A model generated the notes under the pieces. That model saw nothing but the letters and a program-made list of their open reading frames with translations. It did not search any database and was not told where the DNA came from. Positions 27,666 through 36,346 of a stretch of 64,000 nt of DNA are shown piece after piece. A program made the position numbers and the translations under genes. Numbering within the stretch: the first letter of the stretch is position 1; each line of letters starts with the position of its first letter. The stretch is from Acidovorax carolinensis (GTDB lineage Bacteria > Pseudomonadota > Gammaproteobacteria > Burkholderiales > Burkholderiaceae_C), in assembly GCF_002157145.1 (NCBI RefSeq), contig NZ_CP021361.1, positions 1,798,001 through 1,862,000 on the forward strand. The letters are read 5' to 3'.

Positions 27666-28604
27666 TCATGGCGCTGATTCTGGCTGAATGCGCTGCGGCG
27701 CGGCCAGGCGAGCCATCAACGCACGGGCCGCCGCTTCCGGATCGGGTGCGTTGACCAGCGCCCGTACCACAGCGATGGAGCCCACGCCGGTGCCCAGCAC
27801 TTCGCCAAACTGCTCGGCGCCAATGCCTCCAATGGCGACCAGCGGATATCCCCCCATGAGGCGCGCGTAAGCCGCCAGGCGCCCCACGCCTTGCGGCGCA
27901 GTGGCCATCTTCTTGAGCGTGGTGGGAAACACCGCTCCCAATGCGACATAGCTGGGCCCCACAGCGTCAGCGCGCACCATTTCGGCGTAGCCATGCGTGC
28001 TGATCCCCAGCCGCAGACCCGATGCCTGGAGCTCCTGAAGGTCGCTGGGGTGCAGGGCGTCGAGATCTTCCTGCCCCAGATGCACGCCATAGGCGCCGGC
28101 CTCAATGGCTTGGCGCCAGTGGTCGTTGATGAACAGCAGCGCGGGCGTGCCTTGCACCGCCTGCACGGCCGCTGCCACCTCGCGCGCCACGGCGGCCGGG
28201 TCGTCCGACTTGAAGCGCAACTGCACGGTGGGTACGCCCGCCCGGGCCATGCGCCCCACCCACGCGGCATCGGGCAGCACGGCATACAGCCCCAACTGCC
28301 GCGGACACGGCGCAAAAGCAATGCGCCGTGGGGCAGGCTGCAGGCCGAAATCCTGGGGCTCATCAGGCCAGGGCGTTGGTGCGAAGCGGCCGGTGCGCAC
28401 GCTGCGTGCCTGCCAGGCGCGGGCCACGCACTCTGCATCGTGGGCAATGAACCCGAGGGCGCTGCATGCCTGCAAGGCCGCTTGGTACACCGGATCTGGC
28501 GATGTGGACGCTGGCGTGGGCTGGGCAGGAAAGCCGGGAAACGCGGCGGCATGGTTCTGCAAAATCTGTTGCAGCATGGCGTGGACATCACTCATGGGTG
28601 TCAT
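27666..28604 (-). CDS. thiE: Thiamine phosphate synthase with about 100-residue N-terminal extension
   Basis: A 312-residue protein whose residues about 105-305 are Thi[66 protein letters not shown], and the phosphate loop [25 protein letters not shown]. It couples HMP-PP and thiazole phosphate to thiamine phosphate. The N-terminal extension ([17 protein letters not shown]...) is not part of the normal 210-residue enzyme and has no motif I recognise. ATG 28604 overlaps the thiG stop as ATGA, which indicates coupling; ATG 28595 is an alternative. It is the last gene of the TPP-riboswitch-controlled operon thiOSGE. Confidence 0.92.
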   Translation of the reverse strand: MTPMSDVHAMLQQILQNHAAAFPGFPAQPTPASTSPDPVYQAALQACSALGFIAHDAECVARAWQARSVRTGRFAPTPWPDEPQDFGLQPAPRRIAFAPCPRQLGLYAVLPDAAWVGRMARAGVPTVQLRFKSDDPAAVAREVAAAVQAVQGTPALLFINDHWRQAIEAGAYGVHLGQEDLDALHPSDLQELQASGLRLGISTHGYAEMVRADAVGPSYVALGAVFPTTLKKMATAPQGVGRLAAYARLMGGYPLVAIGGIGAEQFGEVLGTGVGSIAVVRALVNAPDPEAAARALMARLAAPQRIQPESAP

Positions 28605-29410
28605 TCGTGGGCGTGGTGCCAGAAGGGAGTGCCAAGCACCGGGGTGCTGGCCTGTGCGGTGTCTTGGGCCGCCATGGCGCCTGCCTTGCGGGCGGACCGC
28701 CCCGCCCGCACGGCATCGGCAAAAGCCCCTGCCATGGTGACGGGGTCTTGCGCCAGTGCAACGGCAGTGTTCAGCAGCACGCCGTCGTAACCCCATTCCA
28801 TGACCTGGCAAGCGTGCGAGGGCAGGCCCAGGCCGGCGTCCACCAGCAGCGGCACCTCCAGGCGCTCGCGCAGCAGCTGCAGCGCATAGGGATTGACCGG
28901 TCCGCGCCCGGTGCCAATGGGGGCGGCCCAGGGCATCACGGCCTGGCAGCCCACATCCACCAGGCGCTGGCACAGCACGAGGTCCTCGGTGCAATAGGGC
29001 AGCACCTGAAAGCCGTCCTTGATGAGCTGCGCGGCGGCTTCCACAAGGTTGAGCGTGTCGGGCTGCAGCGTGTAGTCGTCGCCAATCAGCTCCAGCTTGA
29101 TCCAGGGGGTGTTGAACACCTCGCGCGCCATGTGCGCTGTCGTGATGGCCTCTTGAACGCTGTGGCAGCCGGCGGTGTTGGGCAGGATGGGCACGTTCAT
29201 GCGGCGCAGCAGCTCCCAGAAGCTGGTGCCTGCCTCGGCGCCATGGCTGCCCTGGCGGCGCAGCGATGCCGTGAGCATGGCCGGGCGTGCGCGCTGCACC
29301 GCGGCCTCCAGCACGCTCGGTGATGGATAGCGGGCCGTGCCCAGCAGCAGGCGGCTGGTAAAAGACTGGCCATAAAGGACCAGGGTGTCATCGGAGTTAG
29401 AAGGGGTCAT
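28601..29410 (-). CDS. thiG: Thiazole synthase
   Basis: A 269-residue TIM-barrel enzyme that makes thiazole phosphate carboxylate from deoxyxylulose phosphate, dehydroglycine and the ThiS thiocarboxylate. The Schiff-base lysine is in [13 protein letters not shown] near residue 104. Other conserved parts are [56 protein letters not shown] and [15 protein letters not shown]. Length is standard. It lies between thiS and thiE; dehydroglycine would come from ThiO upstream, which suits an aerobic organism. Confidence 0.96.
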   Translation of the reverse strand: MTPSNSDDTLVLYGQSFTSRLLLGTARYPSPSVLEAAVQRARPAMLTASLRRQGSHGAEAGTSFWELLRRMNVPILPNTAGCHSVQEAITTAHMAREVFNTPWIKLELIGDDYTLQPDTLNLVEAAAQLIKDGFQVLPYCTEDLVLCQRLVDVGCQAVMPWAAPIGTGRGPVNPYALQLLRERLEVPLLVDAGLGLPSHACQVMEWGYDGVLLNTAVALAQDPVTMAGAFADAVRAGRSARKAGAMAAQDTAQASTPVLGTPFWHHAHE

Positions 29411-29424
29411 GGCAAGCGGTGGCG

Positions 29425-29622
29425 TCAGCCACCCGTCACAGGAGAGATGATTTCCACGCGGTCGCCCGCCTGCAGCAGTTGCTGGGCGTAGCGGGTGTTG
29501 GGCACGAAAACGGTGTTGACCGCAACCGCGAAGGGCGGCCGCGCCGCCACGGTGGCGATGGCATCGGCCAGCGTGGCGCCGTCAGGCAGTTCGTGGGGCG
29601 TCTGGTTGATCAGAATGTTCAT
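29425..29622 (-). CDS. thiS: Sulfur carrier protein ThiS
   Basis: A 65-residue ubiquitin-fold protein ending in the required GG (PVTGG), whose C-terminal carboxylate is adenylated and converted to a thiocarboxylate that supplies sulfur to the thiazole ring. The motif [22 protein letters not shown] matches the family. The ATG at 29622 overlaps the thiO stop as ATGA, so it is translated as part of the same unit. ThiF, the adenylating partner, is not in the window. Confidence 0.95.
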   Translation of the reverse strand: MNILINQTPHELPDGATLADAIATVAARPPFAVAVNTVFVPNTRYAQQLLQAGDRVEIISPVTGG

Positions 29623-30728
29623 GGCAACGCGCGCGTGTCGTCTCCGGTGGGCAAGGCAAGATCAAAGCGGGAGGCCAGCGGCGACTGGCCCGTGGCCATG
29701 AGTTGCAGCACCACATCGAGCATGGCCGGGGCGATCATGAAGCCGTGGCGGTACAGGCCGTTGACTTCCAGCACCTGGGGGCGCGGCTGGCGCACGGCAG
29801 GCAGATTGTCGGGCAAGGTGGGGCGGCACTGGGTGGCGATTTCCACAATGCGGGCTTCGGCAAAGCCTGTGTGCACGGCGTAGGCAGCGCTCAGCAGCTC
29901 CAGGGTCGACCGCACGCTGGCTGGCGACAGATCGTCGGACTCGATTTCCGTGGCGCCGATCACAAACAGGTGGTCTTCCTTGGGCGCAATGTAGATTGGG
30001 TAGCGCGGGTGCACCACCCGGGTGGGGCGCCGCAGCGTGACTTCGGGCGCGTGCAGGCGCACCACTTCGCCGCGCACGCCGCGCAGGGCACGCCATTGGC
30101 CGCGCGCGCCCAGGCCGCGGCAGTCGAGCAGCCAGTCGGCCTGCCCGGGTGTGCCGGGCGAGAATTCACCGGGGTCGCGCGGCGTGTGCCAGTGGCAGCG
30201 CACCTGCAGGCGGTCCATCTCGTGCGCCAGGGCGGCCAGCAACTGGCGGTTGTCGAGCTGGCCTTCGCCGGGCAGATAAAGCCCCTGCGTAAAGCGGTGT
30301 GCCAGGGTGGGTTCCGCCGCCGTCACGCCCGCGCCATCAAGCACCTGCATCGCGGGCAGATCGGGAATAGTGGTCTGGGTGGCCTCCAGCAGGCGCTTCA
30401 GGCGCTGCGCCTCGGCGGCGTCCTGGCGGTGCCAGACGATCAGCGTGCCTTCTTGCTGAAAGAACACCGGTTGCGCCAGCGCGGCCAGCATCTCGCGCCA
30501 GCGCGGCAGGGAATACTGGCCCATGCGCACGACACCCGGCTCGGTCACGGCCGATTCGGCCAGCGGCGCCAGCATGGCGGCGGCAACGGGCGCTGCGGCA
30601 TGTTCGGCCGCGGGCCCGCCGCTATCGAAAACCTCGACCGCGTGGCCCTGGCGGGCCAGCTCAACAGCCAGCAGCCGACCCATGAGGCCGGCACCCAGAA
30701 TGACAATGGAGGAAGGTTGGAGATTCAT
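29619..30728 (-). CDS. thiO: FAD-dependent glycine oxidase ThiO
   Basis: A 369-residue flavoenzyme of the D-amino acid oxidase group. The FAD-binding motif IVILGAGLMGRLLAVELARQGH lies at residues 8-29. A central substrate region and a C-terminal ECRPTLPDNLPAV-like segment with VNGLYRHGFMIAPAM near residue 330 close the fold. It oxidises glycine to dehydroglycine for ThiG. ATG 30728 is the first start after the TPP riboswitch, so the operon thiO-thiS-thiG-thiE is repressed when thiamine pyrophosphate is abundant. Confidence 0.92.
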   Translation of the reverse strand: MNLQPSSIVILGAGLMGRLLAVELARQGHAVEVFDSGGPAAEHAAAPVAAAMLAPLAESAVTEPGVVRMGQYSLPRWREMLAALAQPVFFQQEGTLIVWHRQDAAEAQRLKRLLEATQTTIPDLPAMQVLDGAGVTAAEPTLAHRFTQGLYLPGEGQLDNRQLLAALAHEMDRLQVRCHWHTPRDPGEFSPGTPGQADWLLDCRGLGARGQWRALRGVRGEVVRLHAPEVTLRRPTRVVHPRYPIYIAPKEDHLFVIGATEIESDDLSPASVRSTLELLSAAYAVHTGFAEARIVEIATQCRPTLPDNLPAVRQPRPQVLEVNGLYRHGFMIAPAMLDVVLQLMATGQSPLASRFDLALPTGDDTRALP

Positions 30729-30775
30729 GCGTCCTTCTGTGGGCAACAGGAGGACAAAACGGGGCTGTGCCGTTG

Positions 30776-30910
30776 CTGGAAACTCCCCACGCCAGCATGA
30801 CCTGGATCGGGTAGCGGAGCCCAGCACCTGCAGGCGCTGTGAGAACTTGTCGTCTCGTGGCTCCAGGGTCTTTCTCAGTCGCGCGCCACACTGGCGGGAC
30901 ACCCCTGTTT
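30776..30910 (-). promoter_or_regulatory. TPP riboswitch upstream of thiOSGE, with an enlarged P3 arm
   Basis: The minus strand reads AGGGGTGTCCCGCC, then GACTGAGAAAGACCCT, then ACCCGATCCAGG with TCATGCTGGCGTGGGGAG, which are the conserved blocks of the THI element (GGGGTG, CTGAGA, ACCC, the GATC..GG..ATGC stretch and the closing GGGA). Between ACCCT and ACCCGATC about 50 bases are inserted, so the P3 helix is longer than usual. The aptamer ends about 48 bases before the thiO ATG, leaving room for translational control. Confidence 0.9.
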
Positions 30911-30984
30911 CGTCCGTAAGCGGGAATTACAGCATATCCCTCTGCGCGCCGAATTGACCTGGCGCATAGGCCATAATTTTTGCC

Positions 30985-31839
30985 ATGACAATTCCAACGA
31001 CCCCCGTTTTGGCGCAGCCGCGCTACGTGCGCGTGCTGTCCATCGCCGGCTCTGACAGCGGCGGCGGCGCGGGCATCCAGGCCGACCTCAAGACCTTCAG
31101 CGCCCTGGGCTGCTACGGCATGACGGCCATCACGGCCATCACCGCGCAGAACACGCTGGGCGTGACGGGCATTCATGGAGTTCCGCCCGACATGCTGCGC
31201 GCACAGATCGACGCCGTGGCGCAGGACATTGGGGTGGACGCGGTCAAGATCGGCATGTTGGCGACGCCCGAAGTGGTGCGCGTGGTGGCGCAGGCCATCC
31301 GCGCTCACCGCCTTCCCCACGTGGTGCTTGACCCGGTGATGGTGGCCACCAGCGGCGACCGGCTGATCGCCAGTGAAACCGTGGAGGTGCTGGTGAACGA
31401 GCTGTTTCCGCTGGCCACCGTGGTCACGCCCAATCTTGACGAAGCCGCGCTGCTGCTGGGCCGTGAGATCGAAGGCATCGGTGCGCTCGACGACGCCGCG
31501 CAAGACCTGCTGGCCCTCGGAGCACCCGCTGTGCTGCTCAAGGGCGGGCACCTGAAAGGCGAGCTTGTGGTGGACCTGCTGGCCACGCGGGGTGGCCTGC
31601 GCAAGCGCCTCGAAAGCGCCCGCATCGCCACGCACAACGGTCACGGCACGGGTTGCACGCTGTCGTCGGCCATTGCGGCATTTTTGGCACAGGGCCACGA
31701 ACTGCCGCAGGCGGTGGAAAAGGCCCGCGCCTACATCCTGGGCGCCATTGCCGCCGGTGCCGACGTACACACCGGCCAGGGCCACGGGCCGCTGAACCAC
31801 GGGTATGCGCCGGTGGTGCAGCTGGTTTTGCGCGGCTGA
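30985..31839 (+). CDS. thiD: Hydroxymethylpyrimidine/phosphomethylpyrimidine kinase
   Basis: A 284-residue ribokinase-fold enzyme that phosphorylates HMP twice to HMP-PP. The N-terminal block VLSIAGSDSGGGAGIQADLKTFSALG and the MTAITAITAQNT segment bind the pyrimidine. VVLDPVMVATSGDRL and VTPNLDEAALLLG lie centrally, and the ATP/anion-hole motif HNGHGTGCTLSSAIAA is near residue 215. Length fits the family. The gene is divergent from thiO and not preceded by a riboswitch that I can see, unlike the other thiamine genes here. Confidence 0.95.
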   Translation: MTIPTTPVLAQPRYVRVLSIAGSDSGGGAGIQADLKTFSALGCYGMTAITAITAQNTLGVTGIHGVPPDMLRAQIDAVAQDIGVDAVKIGMLATPEVVRVVAQAIRAHRLPHVVLDPVMVATSGDRLIASETVEVLVNELFPLATVVTPNLDEAALLLGREIEGIGALDDAAQDLLALGAPAVLLKGGHLKGELVVDLLATRGGLRKRLESARIATHNGHGTGCTLSSAIAAFLAQGHELPQAVEKARAYILGAIAAGADVHTGQGHGPLNHGYAPVVQLVLRG

Positions 31840-31862
31840 AGGCTGGTTTTGGGTGTTTTATG

Positions 31863-31905
31863 CCTCTAGCGCTTTTGGAATAAGCGCTAGCAGCTATCAA
31901 AAATG
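31863..31905. repeat. Palindromic intergenic repeat, copy 4
   Basis: CCTCTAGCGCTTTTGGAATAAGCGCTAGCAGCTATCAAAAA forms a stem with CTAGCGCTT and AAGCGCTAG as perfect 9-base arms. It lies between the convergent thiD and cytX genes and could serve as a barrier to read-through, although no T run follows. Confidence 0.85.
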
Positions 31906-31945
31906 TAGTGAACTTGCGCAGACCCAGGCGAGCTGCCAGGGCTTC

Positions 31946-33220
31946 TCATGCCTGCCGTGGACGCGTCACCCAGGCCAGCAGAAAGCTCAGCACCAACGTC
32001 GGCAAGGCGGAACCCAACCCGGGCACCAGTTTGGGCGCCAGGTGATACATCGCAATGCCCTGCAACCACAGCACCACGGGGGTCGAATGGATGGGGCGGG
32101 CCCTTGCCAGCAACGCCGGTGCATTGGCGCCAAAAGCCAGGCGCCCCAGAATGACGCCGAACAAGGGCACGAACACCGAGCTCAGCAGCAGTAAAAACGG
32201 CTCCAGGCTGTGCATGGGCAACACCAGCGCCAGGGCAGTGCACAACGCCGTCACGGCCAGGCCCCAGCGGCGCACGCTCCAGCGCGGCAGCAGGCTGTGG
32301 GCTGACACGGCGCCCGAATAGGTGTCGCCATAGGCGTTGTCCACTTCGTCAATCAATATCAGCGACAGCGCAATCAGCCCGCCCTGGGCCAGCAGCAAGG
32401 CCTGCACCAGGTCCTTGCTGGGCAAGGTCAGCGCCACCAGCACACCGAGGCCATAGCACCACATGTTGGCCAGCGCATAGCCCAGCCAGGTGCCGCGCAG
32501 GGCGGCGCCGCCGCTTTTGCCATGGCGGGCGTAGTCGGCCACCAGCGGCAGCCACGAGATCGGCATGGCAATTACCAGATCGAGCGCGGGCAGCACGCCC
32601 ATGCCGCCGTCACCCTTGCGGTTCCACAGCGCTTCAAAACCGTGGGCCTGCGCCAGCGACACAAACTGCCAGCTCAGCCACAGCAGCGACAGCACCACCA
32701 GCGGCAGCGCCACGCGCGCGATCACCTTGCGCACCAGTTGCACCATCGAGCCGCTGATCAGCAGCATCACCACGCCGCCCCACAGCAGCGTGGCCAGCAC
32801 CGGCCAATGTTCGCCCGCCATGGTGCCCGACTGCTGACCGATGGCCACCGTGGCATCGCGCATCACCACCAGCTCGAACGTGCCCCAGCCCACCAGTTGC
32901 ACGATGTTCAGGATGATGGGCAGCCCCGCAAAGGTGCGGCCATACACCGCGTGCATCAGGCCCGCGCTGGCCAGTCCGCTGTCGCAGCCCAGCCTGGCCA
33001 CCCAGCCCAGCAAGCCAGCTCCCAGAATGGAGCCAGCCACGATGGCCCACAGGGCCTCCCTGGTTCCGAGGGCGGGCATGAGATAGGCGCCCACCTGCAT
33101 CACCAGCAGGCCCACGCCCAGGCTGAACCACAGCGAGGCGTGGTCGTGCCAGCCAAAGACGCGCCGCTCGCTGGAAACGGGTGTCAGCGCCTCGTTGGCG
33201 GATGGGGTGCGGGTGCTCAT
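31946..33220 (-). CDS. cytX: NCS1-family permease, CytX-type hydroxymethylpyrimidine transporter
   Basis: A 424-residue membrane protein with about 12 predicted helices. The family block SLWFSLGVGLLVMQVGAYLMP lies near residues 28-48, and NIVQLVGWGTFELVVM near residue 105 matches the nucleobase-cation-symport-1 substrate site. The TPP riboswitch directly upstream identifies its cargo as a thiamine precursor, most likely HMP (family CytX); that is established for such riboswitch-linked NCS1 genes, but not measured here. The start is ATG 33220 (MSTRTPSANE). It converges with thiD, whose kinase would trap the imported pyrimidine. Confidence 0.88.
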   Translation of the reverse strand: MSTRTPSANEALTPVSSERRVFGWHDHASLWFSLGVGLLVMQVGAYLMPALGTREALWAIVAGSILGAGLLGWVARLGCDSGLASAGLMHAVYGRTFAGLPIILNIVQLVGWGTFELVVMRDATVAIGQQSGTMAGEHWPVLATLLWGGVVMLLISGSMVQLVRKVIARVALPLVVLSLLWLSWQFVSLAQAHGFEALWNRKGDGGMGVLPALDLVIAMPISWLPLVADYARHGKSGGAALRGTWLGYALANMWCYGLGVLVALTLPSKDLVQALLLAQGGLIALSLILIDEVDNAYGDTYSGAVSAHSLLPRWSVRRWGLAVTALCTALALVLPMHSLEPFLLLLSSVFVPLFGVILGRLAFGANAPALLARARPIHSTPVVLWLQGIAMYHLAPKLVPGLGSALPTLVLSFLLAWVTRPRQA

Positions 33221-33302
33221 GCGGATTCCTTGGCAGTGCCGTGCGTTGCAGCGCAAGGAAGACCCCGGCCACGCGCGGTCAAGGGCGTGAAATGAGGGGC
33301 GG

Positions 33303-33390
33303 GCTTCCCTGCGCGAGGATGATCTCAATCAGGTTCAAAGGGACTGTCTCAGCCCGTGCAGCATTGGCGCTGCCGGGCACCCCCAGCGGT
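33303..33390 (-). promoter_or_regulatory. TPP riboswitch upstream of cytX
   Basis: The minus strand carries GCTGGGGGTGCCCGGC, GGGCTGAGACAGTCC, the near-canonical CTTTGAACCTGATTGAGATC and CGCGCAGGGAAG, which is a standard-length THI element. It ends about 80 bases before the cytX start, so TPP would reduce HMP uptake. Confidence 0.93.
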
Positions 33391-33596
33391 GCAGCGCCTT
33401 GCGGCGGTGCGGGGCGCATTCTATCGGGGCGGGGAAATATGCTGTGGAGGGTGGCCAGCTATCGGCCAGGAGTCATTTACCCCGCTGCACTCCGTGACGG
33501 CGCTGTGCGTGCGTCCGGCACAATCCACTTGACCGCTGAATCTCAAGCTGCCCACGCGCCCACGCGCGATCTGCGGCAGTGGCGCAGTGTGCAGAC

Positions 33597-34508
33597 TTAC
33601 AGGTGGAAATCGCCGGCAGCTTCCGGCTGGTAAAGCACTTTCGCAATCCGGATATGGCAGGTTCGGTTCGGAATACGCCAGCTGAATGCATCGCCCGCCT
33701 TGTAGCCCAGGATCGCGGTGCCGATGCCGGAGCAAACCGACAGTTTCCCGGCTCGGTCGTCTGCATCCTCCGGGTACACCAGCGCCACTTCCATTTCCTG
33801 GTTGTCCACCTGCAGCAAGGCCTTGGAGTTCATCGTGACGACATCCTGCGCCACTTGCCGTGGATCGACGACGATGGCCCGCTCGATCTCATGCTCCAGT
33901 TCAAAAATATCCGAACCCCGTTCGAGCTCGACCAGACTCCTGAGCCGGGCCTGGTCGATCTCCGTGATGTAGATGTCGGAGGTGTGCGCCGCCGGGCTTT
34001 CGCGCAAGAGCCGGAAGTAGCGCTCCGAGTTCATGACGAGAGAATTCATCGCAGGCGTTTCGCCTTGCAGCAAGAAGCCGCTGTGCAGGAAGGCCTTCAG
34101 CGATCGCGCATTGTCGGGGTGAATTTTTGCGATGAGCTTCTCGGCACGCATGTCGAAGAACGCGAGCTTCATGCCTTCGCGGATGGCGCTGGCGCCGAGC
34201 TTGCGGCCCCAGTTGTCGCGGTTGCCAATGACCAGAACCATTTCGCAGTCCGGGCCTGCCTTGACGAGGCGCACGAAGCCAACCGGCACGTCCTGCTGGT
34301 CGTAGGCCATGAAGAACCGGCCACCCTGGTTGAACAAATGGGTCAGGATCGGTAGCTGGACCCGGCCGATGACCTGCTCGATGAACCGGGAGACGTGGCG
34401 CGAATCGCTCAGGTAGCGGGTGACGTCCTCGTCTTCCAGCCAGTCCATCAGAGTCAGCGCGTTGGCCCGGGTGATCTCGGGGCACAGAGAAATGAAAGGC
34501 TTGTTCAT
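33597..34508 (-). CDS. Fusion: GNAT N-acetyltransferase plus GreA/Rnk-like nucleoside diphosphate kinase regulator
   Basis: A 303-residue protein. Residues 1-165 form a GNAT domain (LVIGNRDNWGRKLGASAIREGM as the acetyl-CoA region, then IHPDNARSLKAFLHSGF). Residues about 185-303 resemble Rnk and the C-terminal domain of GreA/GreB (DIYITEIDQARLRSLVELER, LVYPEDADDRAGKLSVCSGIGTAI, ILGYKAGDAFSWRIPN). Rnk-type domains bind RNA polymerase or influence nucleotide metabolism. The acceptor of the acetyl group is unknown. The start is ATG 34508, with AAGGTGGTGAAG just ahead. A 16-bp perfect palindrome lies 36 bp upstream of the start. Confidence 0.85.
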   Translation of the reverse strand: MNKPFISLCPEITRANALTLMDWLEDEDVTRYLSDSRHVSRFIEQVIGRVQLPILTHLFNQGGRFFMAYDQQDVPVGFVRLVKAGPDCEMVLVIGNRDNWGRKLGASAIREGMKLAFFDMRAEKLIAKIHPDNARSLKAFLHSGFLLQGETPAMNSLVMNSERYFRLLRESPAAHTSDIYITEIDQARLRSLVELERGSDIFELEHEIERAIVVDPRQVAQDVVTMNSKALLQVDNQEMEVALVYPEDADDRAGKLSVCSGIGTAILGYKAGDAFSWRIPNRTCHIRIAKVLYQPEAAGDFHL

Positions 34509-34806
34509 CTTCACCACCTTTGGTTTCAAGAATGAAAGCCTTCCATGGCCGCGGCCATGACGGTTCTTTCGCTAACCATTCATTTTACAGCGGTGCGCGA
34601 GCGGGGTAGTTCGACGCCATGCAAAGCACGTACTTTGCGTGCCGCAGATGGGCCTGTTGCGCCGAAAACCGTCATGCGTTGCACAGACCGAATTCACCGG
34701 CAGGCGACGGCGTGGGCCTTTGGTGTGAATTGCTGCAACGGGTCGAAACCCGCCATCGACCATGAAACCCGCACCCCGCACCCCCGCAACGGGCAAAACC
34801 CCGTTG
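34509..34806. promoter_or_regulatory. Intergenic region with a 16-bp perfect palindrome
   Basis: Between the GNAT-Rnk gene (minus) and the end of the flavoprotein gene (minus) about 300 bp carry no convincing gene. CATGGCCGCGGCCATG at 34544-34559 is a perfect palindrome upstream of the GNAT-Rnk start. A TAAAAT hexamer on the minus strand (34581-34586) could serve as a -10 box. A weaker inverted pair, GCAAAG and CTTTGC, is at 34621-34638. Short open frames here lack ribosome sites. Confidence 0.4.
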
Positions 34807-35877
34807 TCAGTTCCCCGGTTTCCACACCCCCAACAACCCCTGCAATCTCTCGCTGCTCGTCGTGTACTCCAGCGGCAGCTTGTGCCCCGCCAGCCATTCG
34901 GCGGCGGCGAAGGCGGCGAGGGTGGCTTCGTGAAAACCGCTCAGGATGAGCTTGCGCTTGCCGGGATAGGTGATGGCGTCGCCCACGGCGTGGATGCCGG
35001 GCGTGCTGGTGGCGAAGGTGGCGGGGTCCACCACGAGCTGTTTGCGCTCTAGTTGCAGGCCCCATTCGGTAATGGGGCCCAGGCGCGGCACCAGGCCCAG
35101 GCGCACCAGCAGCAGGTCCAGCGGCAGGCGCAGCGGCTGGCCCTCGGGCGTGGTCAGCTCCAGCGCTGTGAGGCGCCCCTGTTCTTCGACGATGCCGCTG
35201 GCCACGCCGATGGCGACCTCGATGCGGCCCGCGGCGCGCAGGGTTTGCAGTTGCTCCAGCAGGGCGGGCGGTGCGTCGAATACGTCGCGGCGGTGTTGCA
35301 GCGTGGTGCGGGCGGGGCGTTGTGCCTCGGGGGCGGTGGCGCAGGCAATGGCTTGCTGCACGGCGGGTTCGTCGCCCCCGTGCACCACCACGCGCTGGCC
35401 GGCGAGGCTGGTGCCTTCGTCCACGCGGTAGCGCAGCTGGCCACCCTCGTAAGCCTCCAGGCCGGGCAGCTTGAGGGCGCGCGGCATGAAGGCGCCCACG
35501 CCAGCGGCGATGAACACGGTGCGCGCCAGCAGCTGGGTGCCTTGCGCGGTGCCGACGAGGAAGCCGCCGCCCGGCTGGGCCTGCACGGTGTTCACCTGCT
35601 GGTCGAGGTGGAACGTGGGGGCAAAGGGCTCGATCTGCGCGTACAAGCGTTGCACCAGCTCGTTACCGGTGCAGACCTGAATGGCGGGAATGTCGTAGAT
35701 GGGTTTGTCGCCGTACAGCTCGGCGCACTGGCCGCCGGGGTGGTGCAGCGCGTCGATGACGTGGGCGCGCAGGCCGTGCAGGCCCAGCTGGAAAACCTGA
35801 AAAAGCCCGACAGGCCCCGCGCCGATGACGACGGCGTCAGCAGCAGTGGGGGCCAGATGGGAGGTGGCGGTGTTCAA
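34807..35877 (-). CDS. NAD(P)/FAD-dependent oxidoreductase, ferredoxin-NADP reductase type (thioredoxin-reductase fold)
   Basis: A 356-residue flavoprotein. The FAD motif VVIGAGPVGLFQVFQLGLHG (residues 16-35), HHPGGQCAELYGDKPIYDIPA and AVGDAITYPGKRKLILSGFHEA match the thioredoxin-reductase-like ferredoxin-NADP+ reductases (FNR type 2). The CxxC redox pair of thioredoxin reductase is absent. The partner is likely the 7Fe ferredoxin encoded 35 bp upstream on the same strand. The second nucleotide-binding motif is altered to VVVHGGDEPAVQQ. No ATG fits; the TTG at 35877 gives an N-terminus of normal length. Confidence 0.88.
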   Translation of the reverse strand: MNTATSHLAPTAADAVVIGAGPVGLFQVFQLGLHGLRAHVIDALHHPGGQCAELYGDKPIYDIPAIQVCTGNELVQRLYAQIEPFAPTFHLDQQVNTVQAQPGGGFLVGTAQGTQLLARTVFIAAGVGAFMPRALKLPGLEAYEGGQLRYRVDEGTSLAGQRVVVHGGDEPAVQQAIACATAPEAQRPARTTLQHRRDVFDAPPALLEQLQTLRAAGRIEVAIGVASGIVEEQGRLTALELTTPEGQPLRLPLDLLLVRLGLVPRLGPITEWGLQLERKQLVVDPATFATSTPGIHAVGDAITYPGKRKLILSGFHEATLAAFAAAEWLAGHKLPLEYTTSSERLQGLLGVWKPGN

Positions 35878-35912
35878 GCGGTGGGGCGCAGGTATGGGCG
35901 CCGCGGGCGCAA

Positions 35913-36242
35913 TCAGCGGATCAGGTCGTTGACCTTGCCGGGCTTGCCATTCCACTCGTCGGCGTCGGGCAGGGCGGGCTTGCGCTTGGTGATGCTCTTC
36001 CAGCCGTCGGCAAAAGCCAGGTCGGCGTTGAGCTTGATGAAGGCGAGCTGGTCGGCCGGCAGGTCTTCTTCGGCAAAGATGGCGTTGGCCGGGCACTCGG
36101 GGATGCACACGGCGCAATCGATGCACTCATCGGGATCGATGACGAGCATGTTCGGGCCTTCGCGGAAGCAGTCCACGGGGCACACGTCCACACAATCGGT
36201 GTACTTGCACTTGATGCAGTTTTCGGAAACGACGTGGGTCAT
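35913..36242 (-). CDS. fdxA: 7Fe-8S ferredoxin FdxA
   Basis: A 109-residue ferredoxin. The first cluster motif [17 protein letters not shown] and the second [12 protein letters not shown] carry the cysteines for a 3Fe-4S and a 4Fe-4S cluster as in the Azotobacter FdI/FdxA family, with the conserved long C-terminal tail ([20 protein letters not shown]). It is a cytoplasmic electron carrier. ATG 36242 follows a short leader that contains a long inverted repeat around a possible -10 box. The flavoprotein gene downstream probably reduces it. Confidence 0.95.
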   Translation of the reverse strand: MTHVVSENCIKCKYTDCVDVCPVDCFREGPNMLVIDPDECIDCAVCIPECPANAIFAEEDLPADQLAFIKLNADLAFADGWKSITKRKPALPDADEWNGKPGKVNDLIR

Positions 36243-36258
36243 GGCAGAAGTTGTGTGG

Positions 36259-36296
36259 GTCGGTGAAAACCCTTTATTTTAGAAGCTTTCACCGAC
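36259..36296. promoter_or_regulatory. 10-bp inverted repeat in the fdxA promoter region
   Basis: GTCGGTGAAA (36259-36268) and TTTCACCGAC (36287-36296) are perfect inverted arms with an 18-bp AT-rich centre that includes TAAAAT on the minus strand, a good -10 hexamer for fdxA. The design suggests an operator over the promoter, or alternatively a terminator stem for cysN transcripts, but no T run follows. Confidence 0.5.
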
Positions 36297-36346
36297 GAGA
36301 TTAGAGGGGCCTTGCGGCCAGTGTGGGTTCAGTGGATTGATGCAGG

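Noticed and set aside
34545..34949. Plus-strand frame in the gap next to the flavoprotein gene
   Set aside because: No ribosome site, odd composition, and it runs antisense into the conserved end of the flavoprotein gene.
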